The notes under the pieces: model-generated
Told to the model about the DNA's origin: nothing
The model's input: the letters and a program-made list of their open reading frames with translations, nothing else
The model's database searches: none
Shown here: positions 41,342 to 52,700 of the stretch, piece by piece
How the letters are laid out: every line of letters starts with the position of its first letter
Numbering within the stretch: the stretch's first letter is position 1
NCBI RefSeq assembly: GCF_021134715.1
Contig: NC_060020.1
Location: 5,580,001 to 5,644,000 of the forward strand
Direction of reading: 5' to 3'
Length of the DNA stretch: 64,000 nucleotides
From: Daphnia pulex
Taxonomy: Eukaryota; Arthropoda; Branchiopoda; Diplostraca; Daphniidae
Program-made: the position numbers and the translations under genes

Positions 41342-42543
41342 TTAGACTTGCCCGTGGTGAGTATCTCCGTTTCCAAAAAAGTAACTAAAGGAACATTTGG
41401 GACCGGGTTCAGCACTATAAACGTTTTTCACGACAGTTAATTCGAATTGGTTGTTGCTCAGGTGTTTGCTGTACAGCCTCAAGGAAGGTACACTGCACCA
41501 GTAACGGCCGAGGAATGGCGTCGGCAAAGTTGCTCCTTGCGCTTCCGTTGTTCCTTCCCGTGACCACCTGGAGACGTGATTGACAACAAGAACGACACAT
41601 TGATGCACCACAGCCAGTCGTTTCAAATCACTGGCCACTTTGTTCAGTAAACTGATGGCTGCAATAAAAACAAAACATAAAGTTGGATTAAGTCTCAAAG
41701 GTGTCCATGCCTTATATGTTTTCGGCACTCGAGGGTTTAATTAACTGATGATAAGTCATTTTTATGTACATACAGTCGTTAAATGCGTCCCCACGTATGG
41801 GTAAGAATAAAGTGGCTAGACTGTCAATGATGACAAGTTTGTATCTTTTCATTTCTGGAGTCCACAGCAGTTCCAACAGTTGATAGACATCATGTATGTG
41901 GCAGAATGTAATCCTTTCTAAACTCTTCACATAATCACCATCCTAAAGAAAGAAACCTCTGTCATTTGCCAAACTCAACAAAATAACCACAATTTGTGCT
42001 GCAAACTTTGTCTAAATTTTGCATGATATCTAGGATTCGCTTAGGATTTGCATCACCAGTAGTGATGTAACAGACTTCATACTGTAACTTTAGAGCAGTA
42101 TTTGCTGTCAAGTGTAAGGCTAATTGAGTCTTTCCAGAACCAGAATCTCCATAAACTTCTACCAGTCTCCCACTTGGAATTCCTCCATGGAACATTCGAT
42201 CAACACTATCTTATAGAACAAAATTTGGGGGAATTATTATGTATAGACAATTGCATACAATTATTTAGAAAACTTCTTACATCTCAATTCCACTATGAAT
42301 AACAACTGTTCTCTTCAACATCATGTCATACAGTTTGTCTCCTCTCATGGGTTTGCTGTTGTTGGAAGCTAAGATTTTATCTTTGATTTTGATAATTTCA
42401 CTGACATTTTGAACAATCAATTTAGCCATTTTGTCATTGTTGTACTGCACAAAATCAAGAGTAGTTAAAATTTTATGGGATTTCAGTAATTCTAGTTTTT
42501 CTTTTGTCAGTAAGGGACTGACACTTTCCGATAAAAGATTCAT
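41342..42543 (-). CDS. Rad51D: RAD51D, RAD51-paralogue recombination ATPase
   Basis: Four exons: 42543-42281, 42205-42007, 41942-41774 and 41658-41342. They total 948 bases and 315 residues (human RAD51D: 328). The N-terminal helical domain reads LTKEKLELLKSHKI, close to the human LTEEMIQLLRSHRI. Walker A is GDSGSGKT (residues 107-114) and Walker B is LVIID (190-194). The C-terminal part has NHVSRWSR and PFLGRYWCSVPSLR, matching the NHITRD and ALGRSWSFVPS regions of RAD51D. It would act in the nucleus in the BCDX2-type complex, supporting RAD51 loading at breaks and stalled forks. The ATG at 42543 is the first in frame; the extension above it starts with TTG. The exon 2 donor is a weak GTTTGC, chosen because it alone keeps the frame. 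The gene is head-to-head with cabeza. Confidence 0.9.
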
Positions 42544-42927
42544 GAAATAAAAAAGAAAGCAAAACAAACAAAACGATCAAAAACAAATTTAAGTCTGCTC
42601 AAGTTTGAAAAATGGAGAATGTCAAAGGAGTTGCCAATAGTTTCAATTAACACTTTAGCTTTAACTGAAAAGCTGCTAAAAAGTCATTGAATTAGCGCAG
42701 ATAAAGACCAGATTATTGCATATTTAATGTTTGAACTTAATTCAGGAATATTTCAAGCATATTATAAACAAGTAAACTAAAATAAAAATAATTTTTTTTT
42801 AATATTTGAATCTTTACTATTTCCACGATTAGGCAGCTCTGTAGCGCCCATTACCCAAGCTTAACCGGAACAGGGAGAGTCGGCATTTTCTATAGTCATC
42901 TCGTTCTGACGTTATTGTAACAAAACC
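42544..42927. promoter_or_regulatory. Shared divergent promoter region, RAD51D and cabeza/FUS
   Basis: Only 384 bases separate the two start codons, so both 5' UTRs and promoters must lie here. No TATA or DRE match stands out to me. The arrangement suggests coupled expression of a repair gene and an RNA-binding gene whose human relative also acts in the DNA-damage response. Confidence 0.5.
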
Positions 42928-45900
42928 ATGGGAGACAATCGTAAGTTTCATTTTTTAATTGTTAAGTTGACATCTAAATTGATTCGACAATAAATTTAGC
43001 GAAATGATGATGTTATTGGCAGTCCGAAAACTGTTTGTTTAGAGTTACACGTACGTCAATTTATAACCCTGTCTTTACCATGTTGTGGCCCAAGCTTGTC
43101 TGGGAATCAATATCCCATCTATAAAAAGGACTCATAGTAATCTTATTTCATATTTACAGAATATGGATATTCTGGAGGAGGTGGTGGTGGTGGTGCCTAT
43201 GGTGGCTACAGCAGTTACGATCAGGCTGCACCTGCCTATGGAGGTCCTCCTTCTGGTGCCCCTGTAAGCGGTGGATGGGGAAACCAAGGTCAAAGCGCAG
43301 CACCATACTCTGGGTATTCTGGCGGTGATGGCCCAGTTGGCGGCTACAGCACTCAACAAGGTGGTGCTGGTGGTGCACCATCCACTGCATATCCGTCAGG
43401 TTTGTTAACTTCTAACATTTCGTCATTTCTAACATTTTGATCAACACATACAATTTTACTACAGGAAGCAGCAGTGCTGGTTATAGTGCCTATGGCGAAC
43501 AGACAGCTTATGGAGGCGGTGGTGGTGGTGGATCAAGTTATGACAATGCAGGATCATATGGTGGATCAGCAGCTTATGGCGGTAATCATACTTTGTCCTA
43601 GCCTATTTTATTTAGCAAATTTAACTTTATGTTATCATATCAGGTGGTGGTGGCGGCGGAGGTGGTTACGGCGGCGATAGAGGTGATCGAAGTGGAGGAG
43701 GGGGAGGATTCAGGTGAGTTTTGTTATTCAAATAGCTGTTAAGATAGTGTAGAAAAATTAAGTGTACAGTTTGATTAAAGGTTACAACCAGTAAAAGGGA
43801 AATTTCAAATTGCGTTCAAGAATACGAAAGTTTGGGTCCAATGGTATCTTTAAAACAATGTTTTGGTATTACGTAAAAACTTAGTATGCTCAAAGTCATT
43901 CGGGTTTAACAAACGGGTACTCACGGTTTTCACTTCGGTGGAGCAAAAAACAGTGTTGTGATTCAAGTAAAAAACATGAATATCTTAATGTGGTCGTTTC
44001 GGATTGATGGTAAAGAAATTTATCCATTTTTAAATACGCGGAGTTTGGTATGTGACCATCACATGTAACAGTTTACAACGGTTATACTGTGCCAAGTGCA
44101 CCCAACATTGGTTATTTAAAAGAAAGTAGTAATTTTTTTCATATTGCATAATCTGAACATGGTGTTTTGGTAATTTGTTATTGTTTGATTTGTTTTACTT
44201 CATGTTTTTTTTTTAATTATTCTTATTTGTAGTAAATTTCGAATTTTTTGAATAGTATTATTTGCATAAGTTATATCATATTGTGTTCCATAATAATTTG
44301 AAAGCAAGATGGCAAATGCATCTTAGCCAATTTGGTGTCAAAGACAGGGTATAGCAAAATGTATCTTTCTGGCTATTGCAGTCATAACGCTGGAAGCAGA
44401 GACGGGTTTCCCAAAGGTAATTCAAAGGTTCATCTAACGATGCCTTTCTTACTGTGTCTACTTCTGGTACGGTTTGTCACAATCTTGCCGTTGTGGTGGT
44501 GAAAAATCTTCGACATCCAAATGGCATTCCTGTTGGTGCAAGTATCAAGCAAAATACTCTATCTCCATCTTTATTCTTATCAAATCTCCTTGTGCATATT
44601 TACGAATCTACGGTACAGAATTTCTGTACTCTTTGATAAAAGAGTTTCAGACTTTCTGCGTGTACAGTGATATACCTGGAGAATGTTACCTTTGTATGCT
44701 ACGGTATTTCAGTCAATTGTCAGCCACTTTCCATGAATTTAAACCCCGAAAGAGGCCGAACGTGTGGTTCTAGTCTTTAAGTGGTGTGTTGGGTAAAAAA
44801 ACTTATTTCCACCAGAAATTGGTGGTTTTTTCTTTAAAAAATTCCAAATGGTTGTGTGTAAAGAATCCCCAACAAAAATGGTGTGTGAGTGGTTTAAAGA
44901 AATGAGTCCAGAAAACCTATGGGTGTATCTGTAACGTGAACAGGTCAATTGAAACTGGTCCTGTAAAGGGTAAGAACAAAGGAAGTGAAAAAGTGGGGAG
45001 AGAAATCGGCTAAAGGTTAAATTTACTCATGGAAAGTTTGGTGAACGGTCCGACTATAGTATTTAGCACATCCTAACCCAACTGTGGGACTTGCTTCCTG
45101 CCGCCGTTTATTTCAATTGTGAGTACCTGCATTTAATCTTTAATGTATGTTTCGTTGACAAGGTGGAGCTGCACCAGGAGCCGTTGCTGATGACCGTATT
45201 GTTATGGACGACAGCGTGTTTGTTTCGGGTCTTCCTGAAAGTGTGACCGAGACCGAGATCGAAACCTTTTTTGGTTCGATTGGTGTTATAAAAGTATTTA
45301 TTAAAACATCCAAATCAACATTTTTCATTTTGATAATTTTTATTCTTTTGTCTCGATAGATTGACAAGAAAACTGGCAAACCTAAAATCTGGTTGTTCAA
45401 AGATCGTGACACTGGCGCTCCCAAAGGAGAAGCAACAATCACCTACGACGATCCTAGCGCCGCTAATGCTGCAATCCAGTGGTTCCATGGTTCGTAACTT
45501 GTATTATTATGATGTGTTTTCTTTCTTAGCCATTTTTTAAATTTGTATTACAGGCCAGCCATTTAATAACGGACCAGTGCTGAAAGTCTCTATGGCTACG
45601 AGGAAAAACAACTTCCCTGGAGGCTTCCGTGGAGGTCGTGGCGGGGGTGGCGCACGCGGAGGCGGCGGATTTGGGGGAGGTGGCGGAGGAGGAGGCTTCG
45701 GGGGAGGTGGTCGCGATAGTAACGGAGGAGGCTACGGGGGACGAGGTGGACCTCGAGGAGGAGGAGGTGATCGTGGTGGAAGTGATCGCGGCGGACGTGG
45801 AGGAGGTGGGCCCCCATCTGGCGGTATGATTAATCAATGATATTTGCTTTCTTGGCTAAATTATGCAATTGAAATAGGTCCTGGCCGAGACGGTGATTGG

Positions 45901-46752
45901 CGCTGTGCCGAATCTGCTTGCGGAAACACCAATTTTGCTTGGCGCTCTGAATGCAATCGCTGCAAAGCTCCACGATCGGATTTGACTGGTGGATCTGGAC
46001 CTCAAGGTGGCGGAGGAGCTTCTAGTGGTTATATACAATTCCAATCATACTTTTATAATGGACGATCCTTGAGTGATTCAGACTTGACTTGCCGTTTGGG
46101 ATTTTACGATTTTAATTTGGATATGAAGGCAAAAATCTGTAGCACTCGAAAAGCATGATTGGGATTCAACATTATTTTTACGACAGCTCATTGAGTATGG
46201 CGCTTCTAATGCGTATTTGTGATTTTGTTTTTATAGATGATGATGACCGTGGAAGCCGAGGGGGTGGTTTCGGACGTGGTGGAAGCCGTGGTGGGCGCGG
46301 AAGTGATGGCCCATCAAGAGGTGGATTCCGTGGCGGAAGAGGAGATGATGGTAACACAAATTCATAGTTTGATTAACTTTAACCTCTATCTAACACTTAT
46401 TCTTTGTTTTATAAGAAGACGGTGGATTCAGTCGTGGAGGTGGGCGAGGCGGATTTGGAGATCGCGGTGGGTTCGGTGATCGAGGCGGAAGAGGTGGTGA
46501 TCGCGGTGGTTACAGTGGAGGTGGTGGCGGCGGCGGCGGGGGTGGCCGAGGAGGATACGGTGATCGCGGAGGCTTCCGTGGCGGAAGAGGTGGCGATCGA
46601 GGTGGATACGGCGATCGTGGTGGACGAGGTGGTGGCGGTGGTCCATCATTCGGGTAATAGACTTAATATTATTTAAGTGAAAATGAATTCAAATTTACTG
46701 TTTTGTTTTTGTAAATAGTGACCGCGGACGTGATCGATCAAGGCCGTACTAG
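42928..46752 (+). CDS. caz: FET-family RNA-binding protein (cabeza/FUS/TAF15)
   Basis: Twelve exons: 42928-42940, 43160-43399, 43465-43581, 43644-43713, 44382-44416, 45163-45293, 45360-45489, 45554-45823, 45878-46027, 46237-46350, 46416-46653 and 46719-46752. They total 1542 bases and 513 residues. Layout: an N-terminal prion-like Gly/Tyr/Ser/Gln region (repeated YGG, YSG), one RRM at about 172-258 ([15 protein letters not shown], then [11 protein letters not shown]), RGG repeats, a RanBP2-type zinc finger ([20 protein letters not shown], then NRCKAPR), more RGG and a C-terminal RDRSRPY like the DRRERPY nuclear-import tail of FUS. It binds nascent RNA and acts in transcription and splicing in the nucleus. 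The RGG repeats make strong false open frames on the other strand. The tandem acceptor at exon 11 could add or drop one residue. Confidence 0.95.
44382..44416 (+). other. caz: 35-base microexon of cabeza/FUS
   Basis: Preceded by a pyrimidine-rich tract and GCAG, followed by GTAATT. It joins exon 4 (phase 2) to exon 6 (phase 1) and encodes [12 protein letters not shown]. Without it exon 4 runs into exon 6 in the wrong frame and meets TGA at 45188-45190. Its flanking introns (668 and 746 bases) are the longest in the gene; the others are about 55-220 bases. Confidence 0.85.
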
Positions 46753-46923
46753 ATTTGGTGCAAGTAACCGTCATTCTTTTTTACTGTATCTATTGTGTTC
46801 TAAGTTTGTTTTGGTCTCGTGTGACAGTTGGCTTGAAAAGAAGATGAATGTTCCATTTTTCTCTTCTATCAAGCCACGTTGAAGCCGTAATAATACAACT
46901 TTTTCAACTTTCAAAAACTAGTT

Positions 46924-46929
46924 TTTATT
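46924..46929 (-). terminator. Poly(A) signal candidate for the cysteine-module secreted protein gene
   Basis: AATAAA on the minus strand about 100 bases after that gene's stop codon, inside the short convergent gap with cabeza. Confidence 0.55.
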
Positions 46930-47025
46930 GATTCAGGAAACGTCGGGGTAATAGTATAAATTAGGAATTAAATTCGATTGTAGATTAGGAGCATAAATTA
47001 GTCGATGAGTAACGCATTTTAGAAT

Positions 47026-48800
47026 CTAGTTGCCGAACATGTTCATTAAACTACTGAAGAAGCCTCCGCCACTTGCTGATGCAGGTGGTGGTGGTGGACG
47101 CTGAAACTGCTGTTGTGGGAAGGTGTTCGGTTGAGTCGGCATTGTGGGTCTGCGTTGAGGAGGCTGTTGATTAAAGTTAGGTGTTCCCATAGGTGACTGG
47201 AAATTGAAGGGTTTTTCGGCGCCCTGTTGAATCTAAATAATGTAATCGAATTAATTAAAATGTTCTTTTATTTTTTTTCAAGAGTACGATTCTGGAATTG
47301 CCCTACCATTGGAGGTGGACCCATTGGAAAGCTTGGCTGGAATGGGTTATGAATTGGCTGACCAAGTTGGTGCGCATTTACTTCAGCGGTATTTGATGGG
47401 CGGAAGTTTGAATTCATGGGGCGGATCGGTGGTTGGAGTTGTTGGAAAGGAATGCCAATTGTTGGTTGATTACGGGGCGGTTGCTGAAATTGGGATCCTA
47501 GAGACGGGTTCTGATTTTGGTTCAAAGGGAAACTATTGAACGCAGGGTTTCTGATTGGTGGATTCGATTGGCGGATCGGAACTGCAAATTGCGGATTGAT
47601 TTGCTGTTGAGTTGGGTTTAGAGGTTGGCTTGGCTTGAATTGTTGAATGGCTAACGGTGTTTTGTTTTGCTGTTCCTCTAATTGTTCTTGAATTTCTTCT
47701 TGTTCCTGATTAAGAAATTCATTCAACGGAAACGATTATTTTATTGTTTACTTGAGTGAAAGAAACAAGTTTTTTAATTGCACCTTCTCAGTAGTTGTTG
47801 CCAATAGGGAATCTTCCACGGAAACGTTTTCGGGTGTTGACACGGAATTCTGTATTGGCTGAAGGTAAAAAAGAGTATTTAATAAATTATTCTTCGATCC
47901 ATCAGCTACCACATTAAATGTACACACCTCTATGGGCTGAAGTTCTTGATCAGTAGGTCGCGGTTCGTGCTCAGATATTCTCTACAAAGTGATTTAAAGT
48001 AATTAACATCGAGACTATTTATTAATTTGAAATTTTCTATACCTCGTCTGCTGGCTGCGGCATTTTTAGAAAAGGCAGTTGGACAGGTCGAAAGCTGTTG
48101 CCCCCCAGGACGTGAGCATCGGGGCTAGCTTCTGTTTTAGAATTTCCAGTATTTGTTCCCGTTTCACAGCAACGAACATTACCAGCGCTGCAGCCTATAT
48201 CGGATTTCCTGTCAATTGCTTGTTCATCGCACTCTTTGCGGGGCTTGCACCTGCACGACTTCCTTGGCCACTTTAGTGTCGAAGCTGGAGTTACCACCAT
48301 TGGCTTACTAGTCGTCGTTTCTTTAATGAGAACAGGTTCCAGTGGACGACAGCAACGGACAGTTCCATACTCGCAGCTGACAGCGAAACGGAAATCCATC
48401 AGCTCAATGGGGCAAGAGTTAATCGGTTCACATTTACACCCGTCAGCTTTGTTATCATTTTCTTGTTGTTGACTTTGGAGTGGTGCTAGAGTTGACAGCT
48501 GTGAAACTGGTCGAATAATTACTTTGGCTGCTCCAAGAGAGTGAGAGAGGAGTTCGTCGTTTGCGCTTGGTTCAGTGCTGAATAAGTTAAACTGTGATAA
48601 GGTTTCTTTCAAAAATAATAGAAATAACAATTCCTGTAATACTACCTTGGAATCGGAGTTTCTTGTTGGAAAACTGGTTGAGGTCTTTTTCCGTAAAAGT
48701 TGATTGAAGAATAAGGTTGATCATGAGGAGCAGTAGGAGACAAAGCGCTCGCTACTACTACCATCAGGCACGTTATTGTGAGTTGCTTCAGACGGGTCAT
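47026..48800 (-). CDS. Secreted Gln/Pro-rich protein with twin clip-like cysteine modules
   Basis: Six exons: 48800-48646, 48577-48043, 47981-47928, 47858-47784, 47705-47307 and 47232-47026, giving 474 residues. The N-terminus (KQLTITCLMVVVASA) is a signal peptide, probably cut near residue 20. Two six-cysteine modules follow at residues 99-128 and 160-189. Both have identical spacing C-1-C-5-C-12-C-6-CC and a shared CxCxP...C...VRCC pattern. This resembles the clip domains of masquerade-type serine protease homologues, but no protease domain follows. The remainder is Gln/Pro/Asn-rich, ending in a short hydrophobic SSLMNMFGN. I know no named family. An extracellular, cuticle or immune-related role is possible but unproven. 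It converges on cabeza. Confidence 0.75.
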
Positions 48801-49542
48801 CTCCGGACGAATTTCTGATTGTGACTGTGAGTCCAGAGGCCCCTATCTCACCGTTTTCTCTTCAGGTAGAGTTACTTCCTGTTTCTTAAACTCAGCCCCC
48901 TCTTTTACCCCATAACTGCCTTTTTTTCTGTTGGTCATAGGCACAGCCACACAGGTCAAGTCTGGAAGTGGATCAAAGGTCGTCCTCAAGGAAGACCCAA
49001 AACTAACGGTCGACGGTCAATAACCTTCGTAGGCTGTTGTGACCCTCTTAACTTATCTAGGACATGATCTAGAAGCAATAATTTTAGACCCCCTTTCTTT
49101 GTGGATTATACAGTTAAAAAAATTCATAGAAAACCAAAATATACCCATCCTTTTGTTCGGGTAGGCCTACGTATACATAACCAAGGCATCACTGTTATAC
49201 AGTTTTGGTTCGTTTATAATTTAAAAAATGCACTACATTCACCTTGCCTTTCGTTTAGATTTCCCTTTCAATATTTCAAATTCTATTTCCATCTGAAGTT
49301 AGCTACGATTTGATCTTATTACCAACAAAATGCTTCTAAGTTTCTAACAAAAAAAAAGTTTTTTAAGCTAGTGCATGGGGTGCCGGACCGGCGCCAATGT
49401 AGAAGGCGCGTCAAGAGATTTCCTGCTTTGTCGAGTCGAAAGCCGAGTTTTTAAAGACATTAATCATGTCTAAATGAAAAAAAAAAAGAAAAGGCTGTAA
49501 GAAAATATTATATTTAAAAAAAAAAAAGGCAAAAGTATCAAC

Positions 49543-49550
49543 TATCGATA
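49543..49550. promoter_or_regulatory. DRE motif TATCGATA upstream of UBE3B
   Basis: Perfect palindromic DRE 180 bases before the UBE3B ATG, with further ATCG-rich half-sites just after it. In insects DREs mark housekeeping promoters bound by DREF and BEAF-32. It fits a broadly expressed ligase gene. Confidence 0.5.
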
Positions 49551-49730
49551 GTTTTGGTGTATCGCATATCGTTGTTAGATAAATTATGCAATCGATGAAC
49601 CAATTCTTGCAGTCGACTCGAAAGTGGAAAGCCCCACACAATATTTACGTGTTTGTTTTGATTTCTACATTTGACAATTTACCCAGGAATTCTTTGTAGA
49701 GAATTCAATTAATTTAGCAATTCAATCGCA

Positions 49731-52700
49731 ATGTTCAGTGGTGTCGCACCGTCTAAAGATGCCTTCTTGAATCAAGCAAGAACTGCCAGAGAAATAAGAC
49801 AGAATGCGAAATCACAAAACGAATCAGCCATCAAGATTCAGCGAATGGTTCGTGGGTGGCTTTGTCGTATTAAATTATGGAGAGAAGTCAGGTATGAAGA
49901 CTAAAGCATGAGTGTAAAGTTTAGTTATAGACATTTTTTAAACTCTCCACAGATTGCAATTTGATGCTGCGTTTTCGGACACAAGCAAACTTTTGTCCAT
50001 AGATGCATTCAAAATAAGTAGAAAAGTAATTAAAACTTTTGATCCTACAAAAGACAAGGAAAGATTGGAAATATATTGCAGGTAAATTTTTATTTGCCTT
50101 GTGTTGCAGAATTACTTGACAGAATTTTAAACTTAGATATCTAATTGCGAGCCTGGAGCAAGAATCACCCAAGTTGAGCTGTGTAGGAGTGGCACTAAAT
50201 AAAGAGCATGCAGTTTCATGGATTAACCATTTGAAAAAAGTTTTGGAACTATGCCTTTGCATGATGGAACAACTAAAACCTGAATCTCCCCATGATTCCA
50301 AACAGTTAACAATATATCTTCACTTGTTGGTAATAAAACCTGTTTAAAAAACCAGATATTTATATATCTATAGCATAGCTAATCTGCGTTAATTTTTTAA
50401 AATGAACAGATAAGTTTCACATCAATCACAGCTTGGAAAATTTTAAATAGTGGGAAACTGCCGGAAACGTTAAAAAATGGTATGCAACAATTATGCAACA
50501 ATGTTATGGGCCACCTTGTGTCTCTGAATTATTACCCTGTACTAAAGGTAGGTTGATCAAGCTGAACGCAAAAAATCTAAAATATGTTATTTTACTTAAA
50601 TTTATCTGTGTAGACCTTATTGCTCCGTGGTTTATGCGGCCAACGAAGATATCTTAAACACGCGGCCGTGTCTGCGATTATGACCTTGAGTTTGAGACCA
50701 TTATTAGCTTCTGAATTCTCAAGTAGACTCCTAACCTTGTACATACTGAACATATTTAGCGTTCCTGGATTTATTCTTCACCTTCAAGCAATTACTCCAG
50801 AGGTAAATTTTTATCTTCTACAGTAACATTTAAAAAAATGAAATATCTGTTTTCTTGTTTTCCAGTCAGTATCGCAATTCAAGTCAAGTGCACTTTTAAC
50901 GCGGATTCTGGAATTTCTGAACGCTGAACAGAACACTCGTATCGTATTCCACACCCTTGAGGCCACGTTTTCCATTTGTTTACTAGGAAACATTATTCAA
51001 TTGACTCAAATGGAAGAGGAGGAATCTCTGAAGAATCTAATTTTTCCCAATTTTGTTGTAAGTCATTGGATAATTTACTGAAATAAGCATATTCCAATAA
51101 TTGAAAAAAAAATTTTTCAGTGTTTAGTTTGTAGGCTCTTGGAACATTGCCAAAGATATGTGCAATCAAAGCAATCAAACTTAACACAGTGGCATCCAAT
51201 CTTGGGGTGGTTTTCTAGCAACGAAAAATCCACTTCTATGTTGGACGTTCAAGAGACCACTCCCTTGATTAAGCAACAGCTTAGTTTTCTATGGACATCT
51301 CCATTGGTTCAGCAACTCACAGCTTGCTTGCCCGTTGCAGAACGCCAAGAATATAATAATCCGGATCCACGGAAAGAAACTCCTGATGACAAGAATTTGG
51401 TCACAGCTTTCAAGAAAGCATTGGGCAATAGCAAATCCAGCAAAAGCAATCAAGTCGTCTACCCCACTCGTAAACTTGGGAGTCCTGAAGTCACACAGGT
51501 TGCACTAGTCGCATCAATGTACCAAACAGCCTTATCTACTTTGACTCAGATGCGAATGGATATTTTGACGGGTAAACTTAAAAAACTATTTTCCAATGAT
51601 TCCAAGATGAAATTCATAATTTCGTCTTTACAGCACTCAGCTGTAGAGAAAACTTTCTGCCAAATCTATGGCATTTTATCAGTTCATTAGGACCAAATCA
51701 TGGGTTAAAAACCTATCTGGATTTACTGTCTGTCGATTCCAAGCGTCTTTCACCCGAGTGTCAGATGCTTCACCTTTTCTGCGAAGGAACTACCCATTTT
51801 GTTACGTGAGTTTTACCACACGTGAAGGGAAATAATTTCCTTTCTAAATTCATTTTTCGTTTTACAGCGTTCTGGATGACCTAGAGATGTACGAAGAGCA
51901 AAAGCCCTTCACGCTGTTAGAGTTTTGCAATGTTTCCTCATTTCTCAATCATTTCATGTTCAAAGCCATCTGGAATGGGTTGGCCGGTAGGCATTATTTC
52001 GACTGCGGATGTATTTTTATGACTTCTGATTGTTTATATGTATTATTTCTTGTGTATCTTCTTCCTGCGTGCAACAGACGCTTCTTCTTTTCATTCCTAT
52101 GGGTCGTCGGCATCGAATTACAACCTATTTCACGCAGCTCATACATTGCTAATGGTCGTCTACCGCCGCGACTGCAGGCGTCCATTCGCTCCCAAGGACC
52201 ACTGGCTCGTCAAGGACGTGAAGAGCTCACTTCTCGTAGCCGAACTAGAGCGTGGGAGGCAATCTGTTCAGGTAAAACGAAGCGACGTATGTGTTTTTCC
52301 CGTTCGCACAAGTAATTCATCTCCTTTTTATTTTTGCAATTTTGTCTCTCTTCAGCTGCTGCTTCAAAAGATGCCTCACGTTATTCCATTGGAAGATCGG
52401 GTTTTGTTATTTCGCAAGTATATCTCTAATGAGAAAAATGCCCTGGGGCTGACTGAAACAGCTTCGGCATCACCACAATCTATCCTGATAACAGTCCACA
52501 GGTTTTTTCCCTTTTTCTTGCGTGCTTTATAACAATTTGTAAAAGATAAGATGTCATTGATCTGAGCCGGGTTTTTTTTCCTGACTGACGAAGGTTGCGT
52601 ATGGTGGAAGACTCTTTCCGGCAGTTGGCAGATTTGCCGATGCAACTATGGAAAGGCATCATTCGAGTCAAATTTATTAATTTGCAAGGTCTAGATGAAG

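Noticed and set aside
41342..42543. Alternative identity as XRCC2 or RAD51B
   Set aside because: The N-terminal LTKEKLELLKSHKI and overall length fit RAD51D better.
45526..45837. His/Ser/Thr-rich frames opposite cabeza
   Set aside because: They are antisense shadows of the RGG-coding exons.
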